Of a DNA stretch of 30,035 nucleotides, positions 7,329 to 16,494 are shown one piece after another. The notes beneath the pieces are model-generated. The model made no database searches. It had not been told where the DNA came from and saw nothing but the letters and a program-made list of their open reading frames with translations. A program made the position numbers and the translations under genes. How positions within the stretch are numbered: the stretch's first letter is position 1; the number at the start of each line of letters is the position of its first letter. This DNA is from an uncultured Bacteroides sp. (GTDB lineage: Bacteria; Bacteroidota; Bacteroidia; Bacteroidales; Bacteroidaceae): contig CAJJYX010000017.1 of NCBI GenBank assembly GCA_905197435.1, positions 1 to 30,035 of the forward strand, read 5' to 3'.

Positions 7329-10300
7329 ATGAGAAAAAGTTTTTTGTTTCTATTTGTCTTGTTATTGTCGCTGACAATTTCACGAGCGACAGCACAAGAA
7401 AGACAAAAAGAAACCATCCAACTCACTTTCGACAATGAAGAATGGTCGGATGCATTGAAAAAAGTAAGCAAGGCCTTTGGGTACAAAATTCTATTTACCT
7501 ACGACGATGTCAAAAATCGCAAGGCAACTTGTTCCATCAAGACTGCTTCGGTGGGAGAAGCTATTAAAGCCATAATTGGGAATGAACCGTTCACGTATAC
7601 ACAAAACGGTAATTTTATCAGTATCATTCCCACAGACAACAAAAAGGAGAAGCAAACACGCACGGTCACGGGGCGGGTCACGGATGAAAGTAACCAACCG
7701 TTGCCCGGTGTGGCTGTAAGCGCCCCCGGTAATACAACAGGAGTCATCACAAACATCGACGGCTACTTCAAACTCCAGTTGCCGGCCGGAGCAACCTCTA
7801 TCAACCTCACCTATGTCGGTATGCAGCCATTGATGGTTAAAGTATCCGATCAGTTCATGAACTTAGTGATGCACGAAGATGCCCAAGAATTGCAAGAAGT
7901 TGTTGTTACCGGTATGCAGAAAATGGACAAACGTCTGTTTACCGGTGCTTCCACCCGCTTGAAGAGCGAAGAAATGAAACTAAGCGGCTTGCCTGACATC
8001 AGCCGCTCGCTTGAGGGCAGGGCAGCCGGTGTATCCGTACAGAATGTATCCGGTACATTCGGTACAGCTCCTAAAATTCGTGTGCGCGGCGCTACCTCTA
8101 TATATGGCAACAGCAAGCCACTCTGGGTGGTGGACGGTGTGATTATGGAAGATGTAACAGAAGTCAGCGCCGACGACCTCTCATCAGGAGATGCAGAAAC
8201 GCTGATCAGTTCAGCCATTGCAGGATTGAATTCCGATGATATTGAAAGCTTTCAGATTCTGAAAGACGGCTCAGCAACTTCCATTTACGGAGCACGCGCC
8301 ATGGCCGGTGTGATTGTTGTCACCACCAAAAAAGGTATGGCCGGCAAGAGCAGAATCAGCTATACCGGTGAGTTCTCTCTCCGCCTGATTCCAAGCTATT
8401 CAGAATTCAACATCATGAACTCACAAGAGCAGATGGGTGTTTACAAGGAAATGAGGCAAAAAGGCTGGTTGAACTTTGCCGAAACCTACCGTGCTTCAAA
8501 TAGCGGCGTCTATGGCAAAATGTACCAGCTCCAGAATAGCTATGACCCGATAACCGGCACCTTCGCATTAGCCAATACTCCCGATGCTGAGAATGAATAT
8601 CTGCGCTCCGCAGAATACCGGAATACAAACTGGTTCGACGAACTCTTTAACAGCAACATCACGCAAAATCATTCTGTCAGCATTTCAACCGGAACCGACA
8701 AGGTTTCATTCTATGCTTCACTGAGTGTCATGAATGATCCGGGATGGTATCAACAAAGTAAAGTGAACCGTTACACCGCTAATGTCAATACAACTTACAA
8801 CATTTCCAATCAACTGAGTCTGAATCTGATATCCTCAGCTTCTTACCGTAAGCAGAAAGCGCCCGGAACGTTGAGCCAAAGCATCGACCCGGTGTCAGGT
8901 GAAGTGAGACGCGATTTCGATATCAATCCCTACTCCTATTCCATGAATACATCGCGTACATTAGATGCACGCACTTTCTATACCCGTAATTATGCAGATT
9001 TCAACATCCGGCACGAACTGGACAACAATTACATGAACCTGGATGTGGTAGACCTTAAATTCCAGGGCGAGCTGAAATGGAAACCCATAAAGGGGCTGGA
9101 ACTGGGAGTACTCGGAGCTGCTAAATTTTCAGAAACAGGCAACGAACATATCATAAAGGATAATGCCAATCAGGCTATGGCTTACCGGGCTATGGATGAT
9201 GCCACCATTCGTGACAAAAATCCGTTCCTATACGACGACCCGGATTATGACTATGACTTGCCTATCTCCGTTTTGCCACAAGGAGGTATATACAAAAAAA
9301 CAACCTACAAAATGCTAAGTTATGACTTCCGGGCTACAGCCAATTACAATACCAACTTCGGTGAAGACCACATCATTAATTTGTTTGCCGGCACGGAAGC
9401 CAATTCAATTGACCGCAACAAAACCTATTTCAACGGATGGGGTATGCAATATTCCATGGGAGAAATACCTTTCTACGTCTACCAGTTCTTCAAGAAAAGC
9501 ATTGAAGATGGTGCCGACTATTATTCACTTGCCAATACAGCCAGCCGCTCCGCTGCTTTCTTCGGGAACGCCACTTACTCCTATAAGGGAAAATACACTG
9601 TGAATGGAACCATCCGGTACGAAGGCACCAACCGCCTGGGGAAAAGCCGGACTGCCCGCTGGTTGCCTACCTGGAATGTATCCGGTGCCTATAATGTACA
9701 CGAAGAGGCCTTTTGGGAATCACTGCGCAACTCCATTTCCCACCTTTCACTCAAAGCGTCCTATTCGTTGACCGGTGACCCGGGGCCATCATCAGTCAGC
9801 AACTCGCTGATTGAAATCAACAGTTACAAGCCCTATCGTCCAGGAACGAATATTCAGGAAAGCGGACTCCAGATACTGAACCTGGCCAACGACGAACTGA
9901 CCTACGAAAAGAAGCATGAGCTGAACATCGGTATGGAAGTCGGCTTTTTGGACAATCGTATCAATTTGGCCGCAGATTGGTACAAACGTAATAATTACGA
10001 CTTGATAGGAATTATCCAGACAGAAGGTGTGGGCGGACAAATCAGCAAATTTGCCAATGTGGCAAGCATGAAATCACACGGTGTGGAATTTACCCTCTCT
10101 ACCCGCAACATCAAGACACGCGATTTCTCCTGGAACACAAATTTCATCTTCTCGCATGCCAAAAACGAAGTCACTAAACTTGATTCCGAAACAGAGGTCA
10201 TGTCTGTAGTATCCGGCAGCGGATTTGCCCTGAAGGGATATCCGGTAAGAAGCCTGTTCTCCTACAATTTCCAAGGGCTGAACCAAGATGGACTGCCCAC

Positions 10301-10913
10301 ATTCATCAACCAAGACGGTAACTTGACTTGCAACGGGGAAGACATCAATTTCCAAAGTCAAAATCTGAAACATCTGGTATACGAAGGACCTACAGACCCT
10401 ACCATAACCGGAAGTTTCGGGAATATATTCAGCTACAAAGGCTTCAAATTGAATGTCTTCATGACCTACTCCATGGGAAATGTCATTCGCCTTGATCCGG
10501 TATTCAGCAGTTCTTATTCTGATTTGGATGCCATGCCCAAGGAGTTCAAAAACCGCTGGATTGCAGCCGGAAACGAAACTGTGACCAAAGTGCCGGTTAT
10601 TGTATCCAACGGGCAAAACACCAACGACCGCTATCTGAAAGTGCTCTATAATGCCTACAACTATTCTACAGCGCGTATAGCCAAAGGAGACTTCATCCGC
10701 ATGAAAGAAATATCATTTTCCTATGACTTCCCCAAAAAATGGAGCAGCAAAATAGGTATAAACGACCTCTCCATGAAATTGCAAGGGACAAACCTCTTCC
10801 TTATTTATGCAGATGACAAGCTGAATGGACAAGACCCGGAATTCTTCCGTACCGGTGGTGTATCCGCTCCTGTACCCAAACAGTTTACACTGACACTGAA
10901 ATTCGGTATTTAA
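7329..10913 (+). CDS. SusC/RagA-type TonB-dependent outer-membrane transporter with STN signalling domain
   Basis: A 1194-residue outer-membrane import channel powered by TonB. A signal peptide covers about 1-22 (cut after ATA). An STN domain (about 27-100, IQLTFDNEEWSDALKKVSKA) is the part that touches FecR in the periplasm. A carboxypeptidase-like regulatory domain follows (about 112-182, VTGRVTDESNQPLPGVAVSA), then a TonB-box-like EVVVTG (190-195), the plug with the SusC signature DGSATSIYGARAMAGVIVVT, and the beta-barrel ending in a terminal KFGI that suits outer-membrane insertion. Length is normal for STN-bearing SusC proteins. It is directly followed by its SusD partner. The substrate is not evident: no glycoside hydrolase gene is nearby, and the neighbouring zinc lipoprotein hints at a peptide or protein substrate. 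Confidence 0.96.
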   Translation: MRKSFLFLFVLLLSLTISRATAQERQKETIQLTFDNEEWSDALKKVSKAFGYKILFTYDDVKNRKATCSIKTASVGEAIKAIIGNEPFTYTQNGNFISIIPTDNKKEKQTRTVTGRVTDESNQPLPGVAVSAPGNTTGVITNIDGYFKLQLPAGATSINLTYVGMQPLMVKVSDQFMNLVMHEDAQELQEVVVTGMQKMDKRLFTGASTRLKSEEMKLSGLPDISRSLEGRAAGVSVQNVSGTFGTAPKIRVRGATSIYGNSKPLWVVDGVIMEDVTEVSADDLSSGDAETLISSAIAGLNSDDIESFQILKDGSATSIYGARAMAGVIVVTTKKGMAGKSRISYTGEFSLRLIPSYSEFNIMNSQEQMGVYKEMRQKGWLNFAETYRASNSGVYGKMYQLQNSYDPITGTFALANTPDAENEYLRSAEYRNTNWFDELFNSNITQNHSVSISTGTDKVSFYASLSVMNDPGWYQQSKVNRYTANVNTTYNISNQLSLNLISSASYRKQKAPGTLSQSIDPVSGEVRRDFDINPYSYSMNTSRTLDARTFYTRNYADFNIRHELDNNYMNLDVVDLKFQGELKWKPIKGLELGVLGAAKFSETGNEHIIKDNANQAMAYRAMDDATIRDKNPFLYDDPDYDYDLPISVLPQGGIYKKTTYKMLSYDFRATANYNTNFGEDHIINLFAGTEANSIDRNKTYFNGWGMQYSMGEIPFYVYQFFKKSIEDGADYYSLANTASRSAAFFGNATYSYKGKYTVNGTIRYEGTNRLGKSRTARWLPTWNVSGAYNVHEEAFWESLRNSISHLSLKASYSLTGDPGPSSVSNSLIEINSYKPYRPGTNIQESGLQILNLANDELTYEKKHELNIGMEVGFLDNRINLAADWYKRNNYDLIGIIQTEGVGGQISKFANVASMKSHGVEFTLSTRNIKTRDFSWNTNFIFSHAKNEVTKLDSETEVMSVVSGSGFALKGYPVRSLFSYNFQGLNQDGLPTFINQDGNLTCNGEDINFQSQNLKHLVYEGPTDPTITGSFGNIFSYKGFKLNVFMTYSMGNVIRLDPVFSSSYSDLDAMPKEFKNRWIAAGNETVTKVPVIVSNGQNTNDRYLKVLYNAYNYSTARIAKGDFIRMKEISFSYDFPKKWSSKIGINDLSMKLQGTNLFLIYADDKLNGQDPEFFRTGGVSAPVPKQFTLTLKFGI

Positions 10914-10947
10914 ATTTCTAAGGATAAACTTTATCAGAATATTAGTC

Positions 10948-12555
10948 ATGAAAAAGAGACACATCATACTTTATACAACAGCAGTCTTCTGTACTGCCTT
11001 ATGTACTTCCTGCAACGACTATCTGGACAAAATGCCGGACAATCGGGCCACCGTAGACACCGAAGAGAAAATTACCAGCCTATTGGTATCGGCATATCCC
11101 AACAGCCACTATGCCCTGATAGCCGAAATGTCTTCGGACAACACAGATAAAAACGGATTATCTTCCTATACGGCCATCAACAAACTGCAAGAACAGGCAG
11201 CCTTATGGGAAGACATCACCGAAAAAGAAATGGATAGCCCATATGACCTATGGAATGACTGTTACAAGGCCATAGCTTCTGCCAACCTTGCACTGCAAGC
11301 CATTGAAGAAATGGGGACTCCCACATCCTTACTCCCACAAAAAGGAGAAGCACTAATGTGCCGTGCCTATGCACACTGGGTACTGACCAATATTTTTTGC
11401 TTGAATTACAATTCCCAAAGCAGTACCACCGATCTTGGCATTCCCTACATGACGGAATCAGAAAGTGCCGTATCCCCCCACTACAGCCGCGGCACAGTAG
11501 CCGAGGACTACCAGAAGATGGCAGACGACATAGAAGAGGCACTTCCCCTGATGAACGATGAGCATCTCTCCGTGCCCAAATATCACTTCAATCGCAAAGC
11601 CGCATATGCTTTTGCTGCACGCTTCTATTTATTCTATGTTCAAAAAGACAAGTCGAACTATGACAAGGTAATTCAATATGCCGGTGAAGTTTTAGGCAAT
11701 AATCCTGCCGAAGCATTACGTGACTGGGCGACCATAGGTGCCAAAGAAAGTAACAACTCCGTACGCGCCAAGGCCTATGCGGATGTCAAGGACCGTGCCA
11801 ATCTCTTGCTTTATTCCACTTTCTCGGTATGGGCACGTACCTATGGGCCTTACAAAACCGGTTCGCGCTATACGCACAATGTCACAATCGCCTCTTCCGA
11901 GTCGTGTGCCGACACCCCCTGGGGAAACCGTGAAGACTTCTATTTCCGGATTCCGTCTTATTCTGCCATTCCCAAAGTAATCATGGCCAAAATGGCCGAA
12001 TACATGGAGCTTACGGATTTGACTAATGGAATCGGCTATCTTCATGTCATGTATCCGGCACTTACCACCGACGAAATCTTGCTGACCCGTGCCGAAGCCT
12101 ATGCCATGAAGGGAGAATATGATAAAGCACTGGCAGACCTCAACACTTGGGGAAAAGCTTTCTATGAATCGGCCCCTGACGTTACAGTAGAAGATATCAA
12201 TACATTCTACGGCTCTCCGGTATACGATTCCAAAGGAAAACTTATTTCGGGGATGGAATACTATACTTCAAAAGCTGCCACACCCAAAAAGCGGCTTCAT
12301 CCCGACTTCACCGTGGAAACAGGTACACAAGAGAATTTCATCCATGCCATCCTGCATGCACGCCGCATCCTGCTACTGCACGAAGGCAAACGTTGGTTCG
12401 ACATCAAGCGCTACGGCATTGAAATTTACCGGCGTACTGTACTGGGCAGTCAAATCACCATCACCGATGAACTGAAAACAAACGACCCGCGCAGGGCCAT
12501 CCAACTGCCGCAAAGTGTTATCAACGCCGGTATGGAGCCTAATCCTCGTAACTAA
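10948..12555 (+). CDS. SusD/RagB family surface lipoprotein
   Basis: Substrate-binding lid that closes over the SusC channel. The lipoprotein signal ends at the lipobox CTSC (Cys22) and the mature protein begins NDYLDKMPDNRATVDTEEKI, the usual SusD start. TPR-like helices follow, with CRAYAHWVLTNIFCLNYNSQ and DEILLTRAEAYAMKGEYDKA, and the C-terminal SusD motif LLHEGKRWFDIKRYGIEIYR. 535 residues is typical. It starts 34 bases after susC and should be in the same transcript; the two proteins normally form a 2:2 complex in the outer membrane. Confidence 0.95.
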   Translation: MKKRHIILYTTAVFCTALCTSCNDYLDKMPDNRATVDTEEKITSLLVSAYPNSHYALIAEMSSDNTDKNGLSSYTAINKLQEQAALWEDITEKEMDSPYDLWNDCYKAIASANLALQAIEEMGTPTSLLPQKGEALMCRAYAHWVLTNIFCLNYNSQSSTTDLGIPYMTESESAVSPHYSRGTVAEDYQKMADDIEEALPLMNDEHLSVPKYHFNRKAAYAFAARFYLFYVQKDKSNYDKVIQYAGEVLGNNPAEALRDWATIGAKESNNSVRAKAYADVKDRANLLLYSTFSVWARTYGPYKTGSRYTHNVTIASSESCADTPWGNREDFYFRIPSYSAIPKVIMAKMAEYMELTDLTNGIGYLHVMYPALTTDEILLTRAEAYAMKGEYDKALADLNTWGKAFYESAPDVTVEDINTFYGSPVYDSKGKLISGMEYYTSKAATPKKRLHPDFTVETGTQENFIHAILHARRILLLHEGKRWFDIKRYGIEIYRRTVLGSQITITDELKTNDPRRAIQLPQSVINAGMEPNPRN

Positions 12556-12583
12556 TAACTTTTAAAATAATACATTGAACATT

Positions 12584-13480
12584 ATGAGAATCTACTATTA
12601 TATTATTGCCGTGGCATTTGTGTTACTGCAATTCACTTCCTGTCAGGAAGAAGAACTGGACCGTAACAGCATTTTCACCGACGAACCCACCACGGAGAAG
12701 AACGGCTTTGACCAATGGCTGAAAAAGAACTATACGGATATCTATAACATCAAGCTGATATACCGTCTGGAGGATATGGAAACCAGCTTCAACTATACAC
12801 TTGCACCTGCCGATTTCATTATGGCACAGAAGTTAGCCAAAGTTGTGAAATACACTTGGTTAGAAGCATACGACGAAGTAGCAGGGCTGGACTTCACTTG
12901 CACCTATGTCCCCAAAATCATTCACATGGTAGGCTCCCCTGCCTATGAAGAGACCGGCTCTGTCGTACTGGGCCAGGCTGAAGGAGGATTGAAGATCACA
13001 CTCTACATGGTGAACTACTTTACTCTTGATGCCGCTGCTCTGAACTCGCTCTATTTCGAGACCATGCACCATGAATTTGTCCACATACTCCATCAGACAA
13101 AAAATTATGATACGGAGTTCCAACGCATTTCCGAAGGAAACTATGTAGACAATGACTGGTACCTATCCGATGACGAAGAAGCACGAGCCAAAGGATTTGT
13201 CAATGCTTATGCCAGCAGCCAGCCTGACGAAGACTTTGCAGAGACAATTGCCATATACGTTTCCATAAAACCCACGGAATGGGAAGAGCTGCTATCCAAA
13301 GCAGGCGAAAATGGAGCAAGCCTCATCGTCCGCAAGCTTAACATGGCAAAACAGTATATGAGCGAGACATGGAATATCGACCTTGACGAGCTTCGTAATG
13401 TCACTCAGAGGCGTTTGAATGACGTCGCCGACGGGACATTAGACCTAAGCCCCGTCGCTACACTTGATGAAAATGATTAA
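12584..13480 (+). CDS. Substrate import-associated zinc metallohydrolase lipoprotein
   Basis: A 298-residue lipoprotein with signal MRIYYYIIAVAFVLLQFTSC (Cys20). The zinc motif HExxH is H163-E-F-V-H167 in MHHEFVHILHQ, and EDFAET (E220) is a likely third ligand in gluzincin style, so the active site looks intact. I chose the ATG at 12584 over a TTG nine bases upstream because it gives a clean signal peptide. Proteins of this type are encoded next to SusC/SusD pairs in Bacteroidetes, and the family name reflects that. It probably sits on the cell surface and may cut a protein or peptide before import; activity has to my knowledge not been assigned to a substrate. 28 bases after susD, 15 before the DUF4302 gene. 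Confidence 0.85.
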   Translation: MRIYYYIIAVAFVLLQFTSCQEEELDRNSIFTDEPTTEKNGFDQWLKKNYTDIYNIKLIYRLEDMETSFNYTLAPADFIMAQKLAKVVKYTWLEAYDEVAGLDFTCTYVPKIIHMVGSPAYEETGSVVLGQAEGGLKITLYMVNYFTLDAAALNSLYFETMHHEFVHILHQTKNYDTEFQRISEGNYVDNDWYLSDDEEARAKGFVNAYASSQPDEDFAETIAIYVSIKPTEWEELLSKAGENGASLIVRKLNMAKQYMSETWNIDLDELRNVTQRRLNDVADGTLDLSPVATLDEND

Positions 13481-13495
13481 TCACTATCAATCGTT

Positions 13496-14800
13496 ATGAA
13501 GAATATGAAGAAGTTTATATATACATCCTGTTTGCTATGCAGCCTGGCCTGCATCTACTCATGTGTAAATGAAGAGGCAGACTTATTTGACTCTTCGGCT
13601 GCCCAGCGACTCAACCAAGCAGTGACAGATTATACCAACCTGCTCGAAAACAGTGAAGACGGCTGGATTATGGACTATTATCCCTCCGACGGTTCTCTGG
13701 GTGGATATACCCTCACCGTCGTTTTCAAGAATGGAAAATCTGCCATTGCCTCCGAGATATCCCATGCCAGTGACAATGGGGAAAGCTGGCCGGCGGGCAC
13801 AGAAGTCACCTCGCTCTATCAAGTAAAAGCCGAGCAAGAAGTAATCCTTACTTTCGATTCCTACAACCCGCTTTTGCACTATTGGTCGGAACCGATTGAT
13901 AGCGACAACCCAACCGGCTTTGAGGGAGACTATGAGTTTTCTTTCAAGAATGTAGGACAAGACACCATTCTGCTGAAAGGGAAAAAACACGGTAACCGCA
14001 TGATGCTGACCCGCCTCAAAGAGCCTGCCGGCACTTATATAAAGAAAGTGCTGGATATGAGCGCCCGTTTGTCCTCCAGTCCCCGCTTGAGACTCGAGGT
14101 AAATGGGAACACACATGCCTGTCTGCTGAATGCCAAACAGTTCACTTATTACCCCGGACAGGACAATGTTACCCAGCGTTTCAACAAACCTTACCTCTTT
14201 ACGGATAAAGGCATCCGCCTCTATGAACCGGTGAGCATCGACGGCATCACCTTCCAGGAATTTATACTGGAAGAGAACATGCAGTTGAAAGCAGTGGACT
14301 CCAATGTCAGTTTTCCGCGCCCTACCCAAATGGAGGTATTCTGCGCCGGTACCATGAAATGGTCCTTCAACTTTGACTTCAGTAATGGAAAAGCCGAGAT
14401 GAGTGACGATTTGTGGACATTGCTTCAAGACATCAACGAAAAAGACGGAGATGAAATGGGAGAAGACATTACAGGCATGTTCATAGGGAAGAATCCCAAC
14501 TATCCGGCGGGTGACACCTATCCTATCTGCATTGGATGGACAAGTAGTTGGTTTATGGATGATTATGACATTTCATACGGCATTGACATGCGTCCCATTG
14601 ACGGTGCAGACAATCAGGTAAACATCATTCTGCTGGGTCCCGGTTATGATTTCGAGCTGTATAACTTCATGCAGCCCCTCGCTACATTCATCGGAGAGCA
14701 CAGCCCCTACAAAGTGACATTCGACGACATAGACAATCCCACGGCAGTAGTCATGAGCAGCATATCCGACAGCAATACCTGGTTCAAGATTACCCGATAA
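13496..14800 (+). CDS. DUF4302 domain lipoprotein
   Basis: A 434-residue lipoprotein; the signal ends at the lipobox IYSC (Cys23). The mature start, NEEADLFDSSAAQRLNQAVT followed by DYTNLLENSEDGWIMDYYPS, is the typical DUF4302 opening. The rest is beta-rich with no catalytic motif I can name. In Bacteroidetes such proteins are found beside SusC/SusD and zinc-lipoprotein genes, as here, and a role as an accessory surface binder is inferred only from that. An alternative start three codons in (13505) gives the same signal peptide. The gap to the next gene is 29 bases, so co-transcription is likely. Confidence 0.82.
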   Translation: MKNMKKFIYTSCLLCSLACIYSCVNEEADLFDSSAAQRLNQAVTDYTNLLENSEDGWIMDYYPSDGSLGGYTLTVVFKNGKSAIASEISHASDNGESWPAGTEVTSLYQVKAEQEVILTFDSYNPLLHYWSEPIDSDNPTGFEGDYEFSFKNVGQDTILLKGKKHGNRMMLTRLKEPAGTYIKKVLDMSARLSSSPRLRLEVNGNTHACLLNAKQFTYYPGQDNVTQRFNKPYLFTDKGIRLYEPVSIDGITFQEFILEENMQLKAVDSNVSFPRPTQMEVFCAGTMKWSFNFDFSNGKAEMSDDLWTLLQDINEKDGDEMGEDITGMFIGKNPNYPAGDTYPICIGWTSSWFMDDYDISYGIDMRPIDGADNQVNIILLGPGYDFELYNFMQPLATFIGEHSPYKVTFDDIDNPTAVVMSSISDSNTWFKITR

Positions 14801-14829
14801 GAAGTATTAACCATAGAAACTGAACAATA

Positions 14830-15933
14830 ATGAAAAAAATACATCTATTATGGTTGCTTGCCGGATTCCTCACATTGGCAACCGGCTGCAGCGAAGAGGA
14901 TTATTCAGAACTGACAAGTTCACAAAAACTGGAAATAGTAAAATCAAATGTGAACTTCTCTGCCGAAGCATCCCAAGGTATCATTGAAGTGAAAACCGAC
15001 CGTACTCTGAGTGCCACTTCAAGCGAAGAATGGTGCACCACCAGTGTATCTGGGAATATAGTAACCGTTCATGCCGAGCCTTTGATTGCCCGTGAAGGTA
15101 GAAGTGCACTTATCACCCTCACCGATGGCGTAAAGAAAGCCCAAGTCACCGTACACCAGGCAGGCATCATTTGGGGATTGCAAGGTGAGAGCCTCTATTT
15201 TGTCCCTGCAGAAGCTAACGAGATACAAATACCTGCTAAAATCAGTTGTGAATATGACACAGACTTCAGCGCCCCCTCCTGGATGAACGGAGAATTGAAG
15301 GATGATACTTACGTTGTATCCATAGGTCAAAATACCGGTGAACTGCGCAGCGGAAGCATCACTTTCAAATCCGTGCTTGGAGACAAAAAGTATGTATTCG
15401 TGCAATTAGGCCCTCACGGCTACGCCGGTACCTATACAGCCAAATATGAACGGCCTATCGGCACAAACGCCAAAGAACGTGAGGAATGTGTACAAAGTGA
15501 TGTACAACTGACCCGTGACGACGATGACCCTACCCTTTATTACTTCGAAAATTTAAGCCGTATAAAAGGAGTAAAGGTTCCATTGGTATACGACGAAAAC
15601 AAGCGCATCATGAAAATGGGAAATACGGCTCTTATCAGCATGATAGTTGATGAAAGCGGAAACAGGCATGAGCTGCGTGCCGTCACCGTGGGGCAAGGTA
15701 AAAGTGGACTGATTGCCGCGAGTTATCTGACCAAATATGAAATCGTTTTTTCCATTGAATGGGATGAAACCACTTCCAGTCTCTCTATGAAAATGATAAA
15801 CACCGGCGAATGGAAAAATTATACGCAAATAGCCTTCCAATTATCTCTCTTTAAAGAAGGTTCAAGAATCAATGGAGCCAATAATGAAGGTTTCACTGAT
15901 GCATTCTATTTCTTTACATTGAACAAAGACTGA
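14830..15933 (+). CDS. BACON-domain lipoprotein
   Basis: A 367-residue lipoprotein with lipobox ATGC (Cys20). Residues about 38-112 form a BACON-type beta-sandwich: SQGIIEVKTDRTLSATSSEE, then WCTTSVSGN and RSALITLTDGVKKAQVTVHQ. About 117-195 looks like a second, weaker copy, with SAPSWMNGEL and SGSITFKSVLGDKKYVFVQL. The remaining 170 residues are a beta-rich domain I cannot name. BACON domains are thought to bind carbohydrate or mucin; here the gene ends an operon with no carbohydrate enzymes, so it may serve as a surface binder for a glycoprotein. It is the last gene of the SusC operon and is followed by a terminator. Confidence 0.8.
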   Translation: MKKIHLLWLLAGFLTLATGCSEEDYSELTSSQKLEIVKSNVNFSAEASQGIIEVKTDRTLSATSSEEWCTTSVSGNIVTVHAEPLIAREGRSALITLTDGVKKAQVTVHQAGIIWGLQGESLYFVPAEANEIQIPAKISCEYDTDFSAPSWMNGELKDDTYVVSIGQNTGELRSGSITFKSVLGDKKYVFVQLGPHGYAGTYTAKYERPIGTNAKEREECVQSDVQLTRDDDDPTLYYFENLSRIKGVKVPLVYDENKRIMKMGNTALISMIVDESGNRHELRAVTVGQGKSGLIAASYLTKYEIVFSIEWDETTSSLSMKMINTGEWKNYTQIAFQLSLFKEGSRINGANNEGFTDAFYFFTLNKD

Positions 15934-15957
15934 TTCGATTCTTAGAAAAAGTCTCCG

Positions 15958-15999
15958 AAAGAGAGGGGAAGCCGGTAATTCCGTTATTCTCCTCTCTTT
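15958..15999 (+). terminator. Terminator of the SusC operon
   Basis: AAAGAGAGGGGAA (15958-15970) pairs with TTCTCCTCTCTTT (15987-15999), with one G-T pair. An inner CGG/CCG (15973-15975, 15981-15983) adds to the stem. The T-rich end of the right arm (CTCTTTTCTG) serves as the T tract. Confidence 0.65.
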
Positions 16000-16018
16000 T
16001 CTGTTCTGAAAAGCAAGA

Positions 16019-16080
16019 AGTGTGGAATTATTCCACACTCCCCTCCACACATTCCACACTTTTCTACACTATGCCACACT
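16019..16080. repeat. Palindrome plus phased CCACACT repeats
   Basis: A perfect nine-base inverted repeat, AGTGTGGAA/TTCCACACT with a TTA loop (16019-16039), is followed by further CCACAC(T) copies: CCTCCACAC (16042-16050), TTCCACACT (16052-16060), TTCTACACT (16062-16070) and TGCCACACT (16072-16080). They come about every ten bases, one helical turn. The patch lies between the SusC operon terminator and a small-peptide gene. I have a memory of similar CCACACT patches in Bacteroides intergenic regions but know no function. Confidence 0.6.
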
Positions 16081-16225
16081 GTGCATAAAGGCATATACAG
16101 TTTATTTTCAGCAACTTAATTAAAGTACACTTCTTCTGGCACATCATTTGACCTATATCAGATGTAAGCAACAAGCAAGCATTTAGACTTAACAACAATA
16201 TATATCAACCTAAAAGCAAATGATT

Positions 16226-16408
16226 ATGAAAAAATTAGTATTAGTAGCAGCCCTGTTTATGTTTGTTTGTGGCGGATCGTTCTTGGCCCAAGCTAAGGCT
16301 CCGGTAGAACAGCCGAGTAAGACACCAACCTTGTCCAACGACACTGTGATAACGGATACTTTGCAGAAAGCCGAGAACGTCCAAGACACAACAAAAGTGG
16401 CCGAATAA
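16226..16408 (+). CDS. Small secreted peptide, function unknown
   Basis: A 60-residue product starting MKKLVLVAALFMF. The start at 16226 is preferred over one two codons upstream because it gives the standard MKK signal peptide. A likely signal peptidase I site follows AQA at residue 23, leaving a 37-residue mature peptide that is polar, cysteine-free and rich in Thr, Asp, Lys and Pro, with repeated DT pairs (NDTVITDTLQ, QDTTKVAE). The one cysteine (residue 15) is inside the signal and does not form a lipobox. The gene stands alone with roughly 200 bases of upstream region and a strong terminator behind. It looks real because of the clean signal and terminator, but I recognise no family. Confidence 0.7.
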   Translation: MKKLVLVAALFMFVCGGSFLAQAKAPVEQPSKTPTLSNDTVITDTLQKAENVQDTTKVAE

Positions 16409-16427
16409 CAGTAAGCACACTACAAAC

Positions 16428-16470
16428 AAAAAGCCGTTTCCTCCTTGTCTATTCTGGGAAACGGCTTTTT
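16428..16470. terminator. Strong bidirectional terminator
   Basis: AAAAAGCCGTTTCC (16428-16441) pairs perfectly with GGAAACGGCTTTTT (16457-16470) over 14 base pairs with a 15-base loop. It has A and T runs on both sides and lies between the small-peptide gene and the convergent S9 peptidase gene, so it can stop both. Confidence 0.88.
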
Positions 16471-16494
16471 TATTATCCTATTACTCTATCACTC

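Noticed and set aside
12575..12583. TTG start for the zinc lipoprotein
   Set aside because: The ATG at 12584 gives a standard lipoprotein signal directly; the extra three residues add nothing.
16226..16408. Small peptide as a lipoprotein with Cys15
   Set aside because: The residues before the cysteine (MFVC) do not fit a lipobox, and a better signal peptidase I site follows at AQA.
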